Notes under the pieces: generated by a model
What the model saw: only the letters and a program-made list of their open reading frames with translations
What the model was told of the DNA's origin: nothing
Databases searched by the model: none
Translations under genes and position numbers: made by a program
Shown here: one piece after another, positions 55,413 to 63,698 of the stretch
Layout: each line of letters opens with the position of its first letter
Position numbering within the stretch: position 1 is the stretch's first letter
Assembly (NCBI GenBank): GCA_902362375.1
Contig: CABIVS010000010.1
Coordinates: forward strand, 187,908 to 251,907
DNA from: Bacteroidaceae bacterium
Lineage (GTDB): Bacteria > Bacteroidota > Bacteroidia > Bacteroidales > Bacteroidaceae
DNA: 64,000 nt
Reading direction: 5' to 3'

Positions 55413-56488
55413 CCTATAAACTTATTGATCTCCTCCACACAGAGGTCATATACATTTTCTGTCTTATAGCGCTTGTACCAGTCGGAAGTGAGGACTGCAC
55501 ACTCTTTGGCATTCAAACGAGGCTTCCAACCGAGACGGGTCTTTGCCTTGTTGATGTTGAGCATCAAGAGGTTTGCCTCATGGAGGGCATTAGGATCGCT
55601 TACGTCCTTCAGCTCACCAAAGCCGAAGTTCTCGATGATGGCGGTTGCTACCTCCCAAACGGTCAGGACGCTTTCTGCCTCAGGACCGAAGTTCCAGCCC
55701 TCGCAATAACCGGTTGGATCGTTCCACATCTTCTGAGCGAGAAGCATGTAGCCTGAGAGTGGTTCAAGAACATGCTCCCAAGGACGTACTGCCTTTGGTG
55801 AACGAATGTCAATAACCTTGGTAGTCTCAAGAGCACGAATGCAGTCTGGAATGATGCGGTCTTTTGCCCAATCACCACCACCGATAACATTACCTGCACG
55901 TACGCTGGCGAGTGATACGGTATGCTTCTTGCCATAGTCAGCAGGATTGAAAAAGGAACGTCTCCATGACTGGATAGCCACCTCACAAGCACCCTTGGAT
56001 GAAGAGTATGGGTCGTAACCTCCGAATGGATCGGTCTCGACATAACCTTCGAACTGCTCGCAGTTGTCGTAACACTTGTCAGTAGTAATCATCACACCCA
56101 CCTTCACGCTCTTGGTAGCGCGAATGGCCTCCATGATGCAAATAGTGCCCATCACGTTCACTTCGTAAGTCTCCACAGGAATCTCATATGAGAGACGAAC
56201 GAGAGGTTGTGCAGCAAGATGAAAGACTATTTCAGGCTGATATTCAACAAAGATCTGCTTCATCTTCTCGCCATCGCGAATGTCGGCACGAATGTCTGCT
56301 TTAATCTTGTTGCCAATGCCAGAGAGCACAAAGTTATCGCGCTCTGAATATGGGTCAAGACTTACACCTACTACTTCAGCCCCAAGTTCGTGGAGCCAAA
56401 TGCAAAGCCAAGAGCCCTTGAAACCTGTGTGACCCGTTACGAGCACTTTCTTACCTTTGAAGAAACCATTATATATATCAATGTTCAT
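55409..56488 (-). CDS. rfbG: CDP-glucose 4,6-dehydratase
   Basis: This 359-aa extended short-chain dehydrogenase converts CDP-glucose to CDP-4-keto-6-deoxyglucose. The cofactor motif is VLVTGHTGFKGSWLCIWL, then PEIVFHLAAQPLVRLSYEIP. The catalytic Tyr-Lys region is DPYSSSKGACEV. NVIGGGDWAKDRIIPDC and AVRPWEHVLEPLSGYM are typical RfbG segments. The ATG at 56488 (MNIDIYNGFFKGKKV) is preferred over that at 56503. It is in the same operon as rfbF, with three modification genes placed between them, an unusual separation of an otherwise adjacent pair. Confidence 0.94.
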   Translation of the reverse strand: MNIDIYNGFFKGKKVLVTGHTGFKGSWLCIWLHELGAEVVGVSLDPYSERDNFVLSGIGNKIKADIRADIRDGEKMKQIFVEYQPEIVFHLAAQPLVRLSYEIPVETYEVNVMGTICIMEAIRATKSVKVGVMITTDKCYDNCEQFEGYVETDPFGGYDPYSSSKGACEVAIQSWRRSFFNPADYGKKHTVSLASVRAGNVIGGGDWAKDRIIPDCIRALETTKVIDIRSPKAVRPWEHVLEPLSGYMLLAQKMWNDPTGYCEGWNFGPEAESVLTVWEVATAIIENFGFGELKDVSDPNALHEANLLMLNINKAKTRLGWKPRLNAKECAVLTSDWYKRYKTENVYDLCVEEINKFIG

Positions 56489-56515
56489 TTCTTTAACTTT
56501 CAAATTATTAAATCT

Positions 56516-56929
56516 TTAACCTTTTATCTCGTATGCAATTGTATCCTTTGGATCATACAGTTTATCCGTATAAGCCAAAAGGATAAAGTCCTTATCACCA
56601 TTGTTCACCACAACGTGAGCCACATTATTAGGAATGAATACCGTGATAGCCTTTACCAAAGACATTTCAATATCGAGACGCTCATGAGTCTCCATGTCCT
56701 CCAGTTTAAGAATAGCACTTCCCTCAATGATGGTAAACCACTCTACAGCCTCCGGGTGATAATGTCCACCCTTAGCCTGCCCAAGCTTGCCCATGGTTAG
56801 ATAAACTTCACCAGTATAAGTGGGTATGCCCTCCTCTGTTCCTGTAATTGCTTTCAGGAACCAACCTCTATCATCTGCTATCAACCGCCGCTGGATGATG
56901 GTAGCCCTTTCTTTTAAAGGTTTATTCAT
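56516..56929 (-). CDS. Cupin sugar-nucleotide epimerase/ketoisomerase-like protein
   Basis: This 137-aa single cupin domain opens TIIQRRLIADDRGWFLKAI (compare the DxRGxF start of RmlC). It has metal- or substrate-binding histidines in GQAKGGHYHPEAVEWFTIIEG and IPNNVAHVVVNNG. It is shorter than RmlC and closer to the FdtA/WxcM C-terminal or CapF C-terminal type. Its place just upstream of rfbG (gap 27 bases) suggests action on CDP-4-keto-6-deoxyglucose, for example C3 epimerisation or 3,4-ketoisomerisation. This is inference from context. Confidence 0.75.
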   Translation of the reverse strand: MNKPLKERATIIQRRLIADDRGWFLKAITGTEEGIPTYTGEVYLTMGKLGQAKGGHYHPEAVEWFTIIEGSAILKLEDMETHERLDIEMSLVKAITVFIPNNVAHVVVNNGDKDFILLAYTDKLYDPKDTIAYEIKG

Positions 56930-57599
56930 ATACGTAATCTTTTATTACTTGGAACCACATTTTATATGCATTAGGAAGTAAGTGAACCCCATCGGCAGTA
57001 TACCTGTTGGGAAGAATATTATCCTCTGCATAAAGTGGGTATAAATTAATGTATCTGCATTTGTATTTTCTACTAATTTGTTCTATGATGCCGTTCGCTT
57101 CGATTATCTTTTGGCAGCTAGGAACATTGATATTCTTGATTGCCTTGTTGACAGGAAGGATGGATTGTAAATAGATGACAGTTAACGGCATTGAATCCTT
57201 CAGTGATTTTACCAAGGTTTCGTACTCGTTTTCGAAATCATTAAGATCTTGGTTAGTCAAACCATTAATTCCTCCCATAAGAAACACCTTAGCAGGATGT
57301 AGTGCCATAACCTGATTAATGCGTTCTGTCATTCCACATAAATCATCACTTGGATAACCCAAATTACAGATTCGCTTATCGGAAAATTCTGCTTCGAAAA
57401 GACCTCCATAGGTAATCGAATTCCCCAAGAATACGATATCGACAGTGTCTCTTAATGAATACAAACTATTTGTCCATCCTTTCAAACACTCTTCTGCCTT
57501 CCATTGATAATTATTTGAGTTAGTAGTAGCCAAATTAATCAATATATAGCCAACAAGCAGTATATTTGCAATAACAGATACAATCGGCAGTTTTCTCAT
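56922..57599 (-). CDS. SGNH/GDSL-type hydrolase
   Basis: This 225-aa protein has an N-terminal signal anchor (PIVSVIANILLVGYILINLA) followed by an SGNH hydrolase domain: block I VFLGNSITYGG with Ser61, the GGINGLT segment in place of block III, and block V ADGVHLLPNAY with Asp203 and His206. Family members are esterases or O-acetyltransferases. It overlaps the acyltransferase gene by four bases, and acyltransferase-3 membrane proteins often work with an SGNH partner to O-acetylate polysaccharides. It probably acts in the periplasm, either transferring or removing acetyl groups. Confidence 0.85.
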   Translation of the reverse strand: MRKLPIVSVIANILLVGYILINLATTNSNNYQWKAEECLKGWTNSLYSLRDTVDIVFLGNSITYGGLFEAEFSDKRICNLGYPSDDLCGMTERINQVMALHPAKVFLMGGINGLTNQDLNDFENEYETLVKSLKDSMPLTVIYLQSILPVNKAIKNINVPSCQKIIEANGIIEQISRKYKCRYINLYPLYAEDNILPNRYTADGVHLLPNAYKMWFQVIKDYVYE

Positions 57600-58666
57600 T
57601 CGAAAAATCTCTTGAATATGTGTTTATCCAATAGTTGTGAAACCTTATTTTCTACGTGACTAAATATCAACAGACGCAACTTATCTACTGCCAGTGGTAT
57701 AGTCATAGAAAGAACAAAGAGTAGAGATATCCAAATCCAAAAGTTGAATGTAAATCCATGTCGCAAGTATAACTCTCGAACTTGACCATAGCAATGAATA
57801 CCGCCCTCTTGCATCAAGTATATAGACAAGCAAGATGCAGCCAAATAGTTTATTACATTACTTCTGTATTGAATCTTTGTAAACAACATAAACAACGATA
57901 TCGCACTTATCAACACAAATGGACTATTGTAGCAAAACACACGATAGGCATCTATTCCACTGCGGTGAAGAACAACTGCAAGAATTGCCGTAATGGTGGA
58001 TGATCCTGCAAACAAAAGCAAATCGTATTTTCTAGCAATGTGTTTGTGATAATATATCTTCAGGTAGCGACCAATCAAATAGAGCATTATAAAATTGGTA
58101 AGATTATAACCATCAGTTACAAATGTTACATCTTGCATCCATCCCAAATAGACATTGACAAACAACAATATAAGAATTGTTGTCAACAATGATTTTTTTG
58201 TTGCAACCTCAACATACTTATTAATTGGGCTACTCAAGAACATCAGTATGAAGTAATACTGTATAAACCAATAGGTTTTATTGGATATTACAAAAATACC
58301 TCTCTGAGCTATTCTGCCAATCGACCCAATCACTCCCCCCTGTAAACCATTAGTATATAAATAGTTACAAAACCCCATCATTGCAAAAAATGAGACAACA
58401 GAGAATAGCTTAACAAATCCGCCAGCTTTGAACTTAATAGAGAAATAGCCTGAGATCAATATAAATACATCTACAGCTGCAATCAAGAAACTGTCAACTA
58501 TCAAAGCATAGTCAATCTGTGAAGAAGACAATAACGGAGTTTCACCGAATGACAAGAATCTATACTGTCCTAAACCGTGAAATATGAAATGATGGAGTAC
58601 AATAAATGCCATCACAACCAGTCGCAGTAACTCTATGTTCGATTCTCTCTGCTTTGCCATTACCAT
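57596..58666 (-). CDS. Acyltransferase-3 family membrane protein
   Basis: This 356-aa inner-membrane protein has about 10 helices and the family opening RESNIELLRLVVMAFIVLHHF with the conserved arginine and histidine (R-x10-H pattern). IDYALIVDSFLIAAVDVFILISGYFS is the second conserved block. It is predicted to move an acetyl (or other acyl) group from cytoplasmic acyl-CoA to the polysaccharide. It starts 4 bases after rfbF and overlaps the SGNH hydrolase gene, forming a likely functional pair. An alternative ATG at 58660 is equally plausible. Confidence 0.88.
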   Translation of the reverse strand: MVMAKQRESNIELLRLVVMAFIVLHHFIFHGLGQYRFLSFGETPLLSSSQIDYALIVDSFLIAAVDVFILISGYFSIKFKAGGFVKLFSVVSFFAMMGFCNYLYTNGLQGGVIGSIGRIAQRGIFVISNKTYWFIQYYFILMFLSSPINKYVEVATKKSLLTTILILLFVNVYLGWMQDVTFVTDGYNLTNFIMLYLIGRYLKIYYHKHIARKYDLLLFAGSSTITAILAVVLHRSGIDAYRVFCYNSPFVLISAISLFMLFTKIQYRSNVINYLAASCLSIYLMQEGGIHCYGQVRELYLRHGFTFNFWIWISLLFVLSMTIPLAVDKLRLLIFSHVENKVSQLLDKHIFKRFFE

Positions 58667-58669
58667 AGA

Positions 58670-59494
58670 CTAAATATTGCCGGTTACTTTACGTGCTTCA
58701 ATAGAAGGAACCTGACGATCCCAACGCTTCCAAGGAGCTTTATCCTGAGCTAGAAGGTTCTCAAGCATATTCTTCTCACGGATGTTGTCCATACACTGCC
58801 AGAAGCCTTCGTGGATATATGACATCAATTCACCCTTGTTTGCTAATTCAACAAGAGCAGTTTTTTCAAACACACAAGCATCACCATCAAGAAGGTCGAA
58901 TACCTGTGGTTCGAGAACCATATAGCCTGCATTGATGGGAGCACCATCGCTCGCATTCTTTTCACGAAATGAACGAACAGAGTTGTTTTCGCTAATATCC
59001 AGCACGCCCTTATCCTGTACCATCTTAACAGCAGTAAGAGTTGCGAGCTTGCCATGGCTTTTGTGGAACTCAATGAGCTTATCAATCTCTACATCACACA
59101 CACCATCTCCATAGGTCATGAGAAAAGGCACATTACCTACATACTCTTGGATACGCTTGATGCGACCACCGGTCATGGTGTTGTAGCCTGTATCAACCAC
59201 CGTTACCTTCCAAGACTCCATATTGGTCTGGTGTACGGTCATCTCGTTTTTACCATTGCAGTAATCGAAAGTAACATCGGAGTTGTAAAGGAAGTAGTTG
59301 GCAAACCACTCCTTGATGTGCTCCTGTTTATAACCAGCACAGATGATAAACTCAGTATGACCGTAGTAGGCATACTCTTTCATGATGTGCCAAAGGATAG
59401 GCATACCACCAATCTCGATCATTGGCTTTGGTTTAAACTGAGATTCCTCAGAAATGCGGGAGCCGAAGCCTCCGGCGAGAAGAACGACTTTCAT
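58670..59494 (-). CDS. rfbF: Glucose-1-phosphate cytidylyltransferase
   Basis: This 274-aa nucleotidyltransferase makes CDP-glucose from CTP and glucose-1-phosphate. MKVVLLAGGFGSRISEES is the nucleotide-binding start; KPMIEIGGMPILWHIMKEYA, FLMTYGDGVCDVEI with the metal Asp, and FREKNASDGAPINAGYMVLE are typical RfbF segments. The ATG at 59494 is used, because the open frame upstream to 59581 does not resemble the family. It opens the CDP-sugar branch; rfbG is about 2.2 kb further on in the operon. The 623-base region upstream contains an IS remnant. Confidence 0.95.
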   Translation of the reverse strand: MKVVLLAGGFGSRISEESQFKPKPMIEIGGMPILWHIMKEYAYYGHTEFIICAGYKQEHIKEWFANYFLYNSDVTFDYCNGKNEMTVHQTNMESWKVTVVDTGYNTMTGGRIKRIQEYVGNVPFLMTYGDGVCDVEIDKLIEFHKSHGKLATLTAVKMVQDKGVLDISENNSVRSFREKNASDGAPINAGYMVLEPQVFDLLDGDACVFEKTALVELANKGELMSYIHEGFWQCMDNIREKNMLENLLAQDKAPWKRWDRQVPSIEARKVTGNI

Positions 59495-59821
59495 ATTAAT
59501 TACATTTAAAATTATCGGATATAAAAGACGTACATCACTATAAATTGGGTCATATTTCGTGCGAAGTAATATCGAACCCATAGATCCACACGCCTTAAAT
59601 GTTAACTTGTTAACTGACTTTGTTTTTGAACTAGTAGGAAATATCGAACTTTTGTTCCACCTGTGTGCTGATTAACCTTATTAAAATTCAAATGAAAATC
59701 GCTACTGAAATGAGGAAGGCGATTGTTTGGAGATTCTGCTTCACTCAGAAATCAAGAAAAAATCCTTTTAATGATCTGGATGAAAGAATCGGCCTTTACT
59801 TAGAAGCTTATTTTGAAATGA
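59495..59821. other. Non-coding AT-rich stretch upstream of rfbF
   Basis: No supported gene was found. A 48-codon plus-strand frame (59692-59838) is antisense to the operon and overlaps the transposase remnant. The sequence ATATCGAAC occurs twice (near 59569 and 59641). The stretch is probably debris associated with the adjacent insertion-sequence remnant. Confidence 0.5.
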
Positions 59822-60108
59822 TTAGAAAAATCGATTAAGGACAATTTGTATAAATGCTATCTCCACCACTGTTTCTGTTGTTTCAGTCGGAAACTCGTAG
59901 TCAATGGTATATCTCCTATAGTTTTCAAACCAAGAGGACGTTCTTTCCACAATCTATCCTTTAGGAATGACATTGAATTTCTTTGGGGACTGAGAACAAC
60001 TTCAAATTCCCCACCGAACCTGTCTTTCACCCACATTGCTAAATCGCCTTGACATCTTCCATTAGTAAGAATTACAATTAGCCGACTAAACAGATAAATA
60101 TCTATTGT
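59822..60108 (-). mobile_element. IS5-type transposase remnant (C-terminal end, frameshifted)
   Basis: On the minus strand an ATG-less frame reads GDLAMWVKDRFGGEFEVVL, as in the region before the last catalytic Glu of IS5-family DDE transposases. After a frameshift near 59950 the next frame reads IVERTSSWFENYRRYTIDYE, then TVVEIAFIQIVLNRFF and a stop at 59822-59824. These are the usual C-terminal motifs (VERTFxW, NYRR, DYE). An in-frame stop also precedes IVERT. The N-terminal two thirds and the terminal repeats were not found. It is inactive and lies inside the capsule operon between fnlA and rfbF. Confidence 0.75.
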
Positions 60109-60117
60109 TTAATCATG

Positions 60118-61176
60118 TCAAAATAGCTTTTTAGCCAAGTTAGGAATACCAGCTAATTCGTTCTGGATGTACTCAAGACTTGCAATCTTGACCTTGGTTT
60201 CTTCGAGATTCAGGCGGCGGGTGTTATCTGAATTAAATTCAGTTAACTCACAGCGTTTCTCATCACCTTCTGTGAAATACTTATCGTAATTTAAACTGCG
60301 GTTATCAGCTGGCACGCGATAGAAGTCACCCATATCCTCTGCCTTGGCGCACTCCTCATTAGTGAGGAGAGTTTCGTACATCTTCTCTCCATGACGGATG
60401 CCGATGACCTTGATATCTTCTTTCTTGCCGCCAAAAAGCTCACATACGGCTTCGGCCTGGGTCTGGATGGTGCAGGCTGGTGCTTTCTGAACAAGTATAT
60501 CACCATTTTGACCATGTTCGAAGGCGAAAAGAACGAGATCGACGGCCTCTTCGAGTGACATAATGAAGCGGGTCATTTTGGACTCGGTGAGGGTTATAGG
60601 GTTGCCGTTGCGAATTTGGTCTATCCAGAGAGGAATAACAGAACCGCGAGAGCACATCACATTACCATAGCGTGTACAGCAGATTTTTGTTTCACCTGAG
60701 TAGCGTGACTTTGCGACTGCAATCTTCTCCTCAATAGCCTTAGTGATACCCATGGCGTTAATAGGATATGCAGCCTTGTCGGTTGAGAGGCAGATGACGG
60801 CCTTCACGCCTGCTTCGATAGCTGCGGTGAGGACATTATCTGTACCGATGACGTTGGTCTTGACGGCTTCCATTGGGAAGAACTCACAAGAAGGAACCTG
60901 CTTGAGGGCGGCTGCATGGAAGATGTAGTCTACACCAGGCATTGCGTCCTTACAAGACTGAAGGTTGCGAACATCGCCAATGAAAAACTTAATCTTGCCT
61001 GCGTACTCAGGATATTTAGTCTGATACTCATGACGCATATCGTCCTGCTTCTTCTCATCGCGTGAAAAAATGCGAATCTCCTTGATGTCGGTCTGGAGGA
61101 AACGATTCAACACAGCATTACCAAATGAACCTGTGCCTCCAGTAATCATAAGAGTTTTACCTGCAAAAATTGACAT
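60118..61176 (-). CDS. fnlA: UDP-GlcNAc 4,6-dehydratase/5-epimerase (FnlA/CapE/WbjB type)
   Basis: This 352-aa extended short-chain dehydrogenase performs the first step of UDP-L-FucNAc synthesis. ITGGTGSFGNAVLNRFLQ is the cofactor motif, then IFSRDEKKQDDMRHEY and HAAALKQVPSCEFFPMEAV. The active-site region has CLSTDKAAYPINAMGITKA, with Met-x-x-x-Lys in place of Tyr-x-x-x-Lys as is usual for this subgroup. The short, soluble form without a membrane domain distinguishes it from PglF/CapD proteins. It is followed upstream by fnlB and fnlC in the conserved A-B-C transcription block (fnlC first here). Confidence 0.92.
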   Translation of the reverse strand: MSIFAGKTLMITGGTGSFGNAVLNRFLQTDIKEIRIFSRDEKKQDDMRHEYQTKYPEYAGKIKFFIGDVRNLQSCKDAMPGVDYIFHAAALKQVPSCEFFPMEAVKTNVIGTDNVLTAAIEAGVKAVICLSTDKAAYPINAMGITKAIEEKIAVAKSRYSGETKICCTRYGNVMCSRGSVIPLWIDQIRNGNPITLTESKMTRFIMSLEEAVDLVLFAFEHGQNGDILVQKAPACTIQTQAEAVCELFGGKKEDIKVIGIRHGEKMYETLLTNEECAKAEDMGDFYRVPADNRSLNYDKYFTEGDEKRCELTEFNSDNTRRLNLEETKVKIASLEYIQNELAGIPNLAKKLF

Positions 61177-61198
61177 AATTGTATGATGTTATTATTTG

Positions 61199-62413
61199 TT
61201 ATTCTTTTACTACCTTATCAAAAAATGTATCAGGTCTCTCTGGATTGAAAATCTCGTTGCAATACATGACAGTAATAAGGTTTTGCGTATCAGAGAGGTT
61301 GACGATGTTGTGGGTATAGCCAGGAAGCATGATGACGCTCTGGATTTTGTCACCTGACACTTCATATTCGAGAATCTCTCCATTTGGATCATTCTCATTA
61401 CGAAGCTGAATAAGTCCATGACCACTAACTACGATAAACTGTTCCCATTTGGTATGATGCCAATGTTCTCCCTTGGTAATTCCTGGTTTGGAGATATTGA
61501 TGCTGACCTGACCGCAATTTAAGGTATGAACAAGTTCCGTGAAACTACCTCTGTTATCAACGTTCATCTTCAAATCGAAGATCGCCTTTTCCTTTGGGAG
61601 ATAACTGAGGAAAGTGCTATAGAGTCGTCTTGCGAATGAGTGGGCAGGTATCTCAGGAATCATCAGAGTTTTAGGCATCTCTGCAAACTTGTGAAGAAGG
61701 TCGACAATCTCTCCGAGCTTGACATGATGAGTGATTGGTACGGCACAATAGCGACCTTCCCGAGTGAAGACTGCTTTAACTCCATCAAACTCGCAATGAT
61801 GCTCTTCTCCCTTCAAAGTACAGATCATTTCCTCTACCAAGTCATCAATGTAGAGGAGCTCCATATCTACGTTAGGATCATTTACTATGATTGGTAGATC
61901 ATTAGCTATGTTATTACAGAACGTGGCTATAGCACTATTGTAGTTTGGCCGACACCACTTGCCATAAAGATTAGGGAAACGATAAACCAATACTTTTGCT
62001 CCAGTCTCTTCGCCATACTGGAACATGAGTTCCTCTCCAGCCTTCTTGCTCTTACCATACTCGCTGGTGCCGAAACGGCCTGCGAGGGTGGCTTGGATAG
62101 AGCTACTAATCATCACTGGACAGCTGTTCTTATGCTTCTTGAGGGTGTTCAAAAGAACGGTAGCAAAGCCGAAATTACCTTCCATAAACTCCTTTGGGTC
62201 TTGTGGACGGTTGACACCAGCAAGATTGAAGACAAAATCACAATCTTTACACCATGCGTCAAGTTGCTCAAAAGTAGAATCGATGTCGTACTCATAAACC
62301 TCACCAATAACAAGATCTTCATAACACTTTGTTTTGCCGGTCTTGATGTTATTGAGTTGTGCACAAAGATTTTTGCCCACAAACCCCTTGGCACCTGTTA
62401 CTAATACTTTCAT
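61199..62413 (-). CDS. fnlB: Bifunctional UDP-sugar 3-epimerase/4-reductase (FnlB/CapF/WbjC type)
   Basis: This 404-aa two-domain protein has an N-terminal short-chain dehydrogenase domain (about 1-270) with LVTGAKGFVGKNL, FVFNLAGVNRPQD and the Tyr-Lys in TSEYGKSKKAGEE. The C-terminal cupin domain (about 285-400) has GEHWHHTKWEQFIVVSGHG and LPGYTHNIVNLSD, with histidines expected to bind zinc. The cupin epimerises C3 and the N-terminal domain reduces C4, giving UDP-L-talosamine-type product for FnlC. The gap to fnlA is 22 bases. Confidence 0.93.
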   Translation of the reverse strand: MKVLVTGAKGFVGKNLCAQLNNIKTGKTKCYEDLVIGEVYEYDIDSTFEQLDAWCKDCDFVFNLAGVNRPQDPKEFMEGNFGFATVLLNTLKKHKNSCPVMISSSIQATLAGRFGTSEYGKSKKAGEELMFQYGEETGAKVLVYRFPNLYGKWCRPNYNSAIATFCNNIANDLPIIVNDPNVDMELLYIDDLVEEMICTLKGEEHHCEFDGVKAVFTREGRYCAVPITHHVKLGEIVDLLHKFAEMPKTLMIPEIPAHSFARRLYSTFLSYLPKEKAIFDLKMNVDNRGSFTELVHTLNCGQVSINISKPGITKGEHWHHTKWEQFIVVSGHGLIQLRNENDPNGEILEYEVSGDKIQSVIMLPGYTHNIVNLSDTQNLITVMYCNEIFNPERPDTFFDKVVKE

Positions 62414-62424
62414 AAATCTGAGAT

Positions 62425-63609
62425 TTAGAATTTACGCCAAACCATTTTGTTGACTACACCTACGTATGACTGAATAATCTTAACCACCTTGGTGCTGACA
62501 TTCTCATCAGTATAGTTTGGTACTGGAGTTCCATAATCACCGTTCTTGACAAGTTCAACTGCAGTATCAACTGACTGGAGAAGGCCATTAGTATCAATTC
62601 CAGAAAGGATGAAACCCGCCTTGTCGAGCGATTCTGGTCTTTCGGTAGAAGTACGGATGCAAACAGCAGGGAATGGATAACCTACGCTAGTGAAGAAACT
62701 ACTCTCCTCTGGAAGTGTACCGGAGTCAGATACCACGGCATAAGCCTTCATCTGGAGACAGTTGTAGTCGTGAAACCCAAGAGGCTGCTGTACCTGTACG
62801 CGAGGATCGAGTTGGAAGCCAGAAGCTACGAGACGGTTACGTGAACGAGGGTGGCAGCTGTAGAGGATAGGCATGTCGTATTTCTCAGCCATAGCATTGA
62901 TAGCATTGAAAAGAGAGAGGAAGTTCTTCTCGGTGTCAATATTCTCTTCACGATGAGCAGATAGGAGAATGTACTTGCCCTTCTCCAATCCGAGGCGCTG
63001 GTGAACGTCGGATGCCTCAATCTCGGCGAGGTTCTGATGAAGCACTTCAGCCATAGGCGAACCTATAACATAAGTGCGCTCGCGTGGAAGTCCGCACTCC
63101 GCAAGGTAGCGACGTGCGTGTTCTGAATATGCAAGGTTGACATCTGAGATAATATCTACTATGCGACGGTTGGTCTCTTCTGGGAGGCATTCGTCTTTAC
63201 AACGATTACCTGCCTCCATGTGAAAAATAGGGATATGAAGTCGCTTTGCTCCGATGACACTCAAACAACTGTTTGTATCACCCAAAACGAGAACTGCATC
63301 AGGTCTAGTAGCTACCATAAGCTTATAACTGGCATTAATAATATTTCCACAAGTTGATCCGAGGTCATCGCCTACGGCATTCATATAAACTTCAGGATCT
63401 TTGAGTTTTAAGTCCTTGAAGAACACGCCATTGAGGTTATAGTCATAGTTCTGACCAGTATGAGCAAGGATAACGTCAAAATACCGACGTGCCTTGTTAA
63501 TGACGGCAGCAAGACGGATAATCTCTGGACGTGTACCGACAATAATCAGCAGTTTTAGTTTGCCATTATTCTGGAAACTGACGTTTGAATAGTCTGTTCT
63601 GAGTTCCAT
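62425..63609 (-). CDS. fnlC: UDP-N-acetylhexosamine 2-epimerase (FnlC/CapG/WbjD type)
   Basis: This 394-aa non-hydrolysing 2-epimerase of the WecB fold carries LLIIVGTRPEIIRLAAVI at the N-terminus, ILAHTGQNYDYNLNGVFF, VLVLGDTNSCLSVIGAKR, HMEAGNRCKDECLPEETNR, ILLSAHREENID and SDSGTLPEESSFF, which covers all the usual active-site segments. With FnlA and FnlB in the same operon it most likely makes UDP-L-FucNAc; alone it could be mistaken for UDP-GlcNAc/ManNAc epimerase. It is separated from the next upstream gene by 89 bases containing a stem-loop. Confidence 0.93.
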   Translation of the reverse strand: MELRTDYSNVSFQNNGKLKLLIIVGTRPEIIRLAAVINKARRYFDVILAHTGQNYDYNLNGVFFKDLKLKDPEVYMNAVGDDLGSTCGNIINASYKLMVATRPDAVLVLGDTNSCLSVIGAKRLHIPIFHMEAGNRCKDECLPEETNRRIVDIISDVNLAYSEHARRYLAECGLPRERTYVIGSPMAEVLHQNLAEIEASDVHQRLGLEKGKYILLSAHREENIDTEKNFLSLFNAINAMAEKYDMPILYSCHPRSRNRLVASGFQLDPRVQVQQPLGFHDYNCLQMKAYAVVSDSGTLPEESSFFTSVGYPFPAVCIRTSTERPESLDKAGFILSGIDTNGLLQSVDTAVELVKNGDYGTPVPNYTDENVSTKVVKIIQSYVGVVNKMVWRKF

Positions 63610-63645
63610 AAATGTATGTTATATATTCTATTTCTGTTATTTCAA

Positions 63646-63691
63646 GTGCGGCAACCGATTCGATGATTTATATCGATCTAGTTGCCCGCAT
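63646..63691. other. Intergenic stem-loop upstream of fnlC
   Basis: TGCGGCAAC (from 63647) pairs with GTTGCCCGCA (63681-63690, one bulged C), and CGAT/ATCG pairs lie inside. No U-run follows on the minus strand, so it is more likely a processing or attenuation structure within the operon than a terminator. Confidence 0.45.
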
Positions 63692-63698
63692 TTCATTC

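Noticed and set aside
59692..59838. 48-codon plus-strand frame (MKIATEMRKAIVWRF...)
   Set aside because: It is antisense to the operon, overlaps the IS5-type remnant, and lacks a promoter box or family resemblance.
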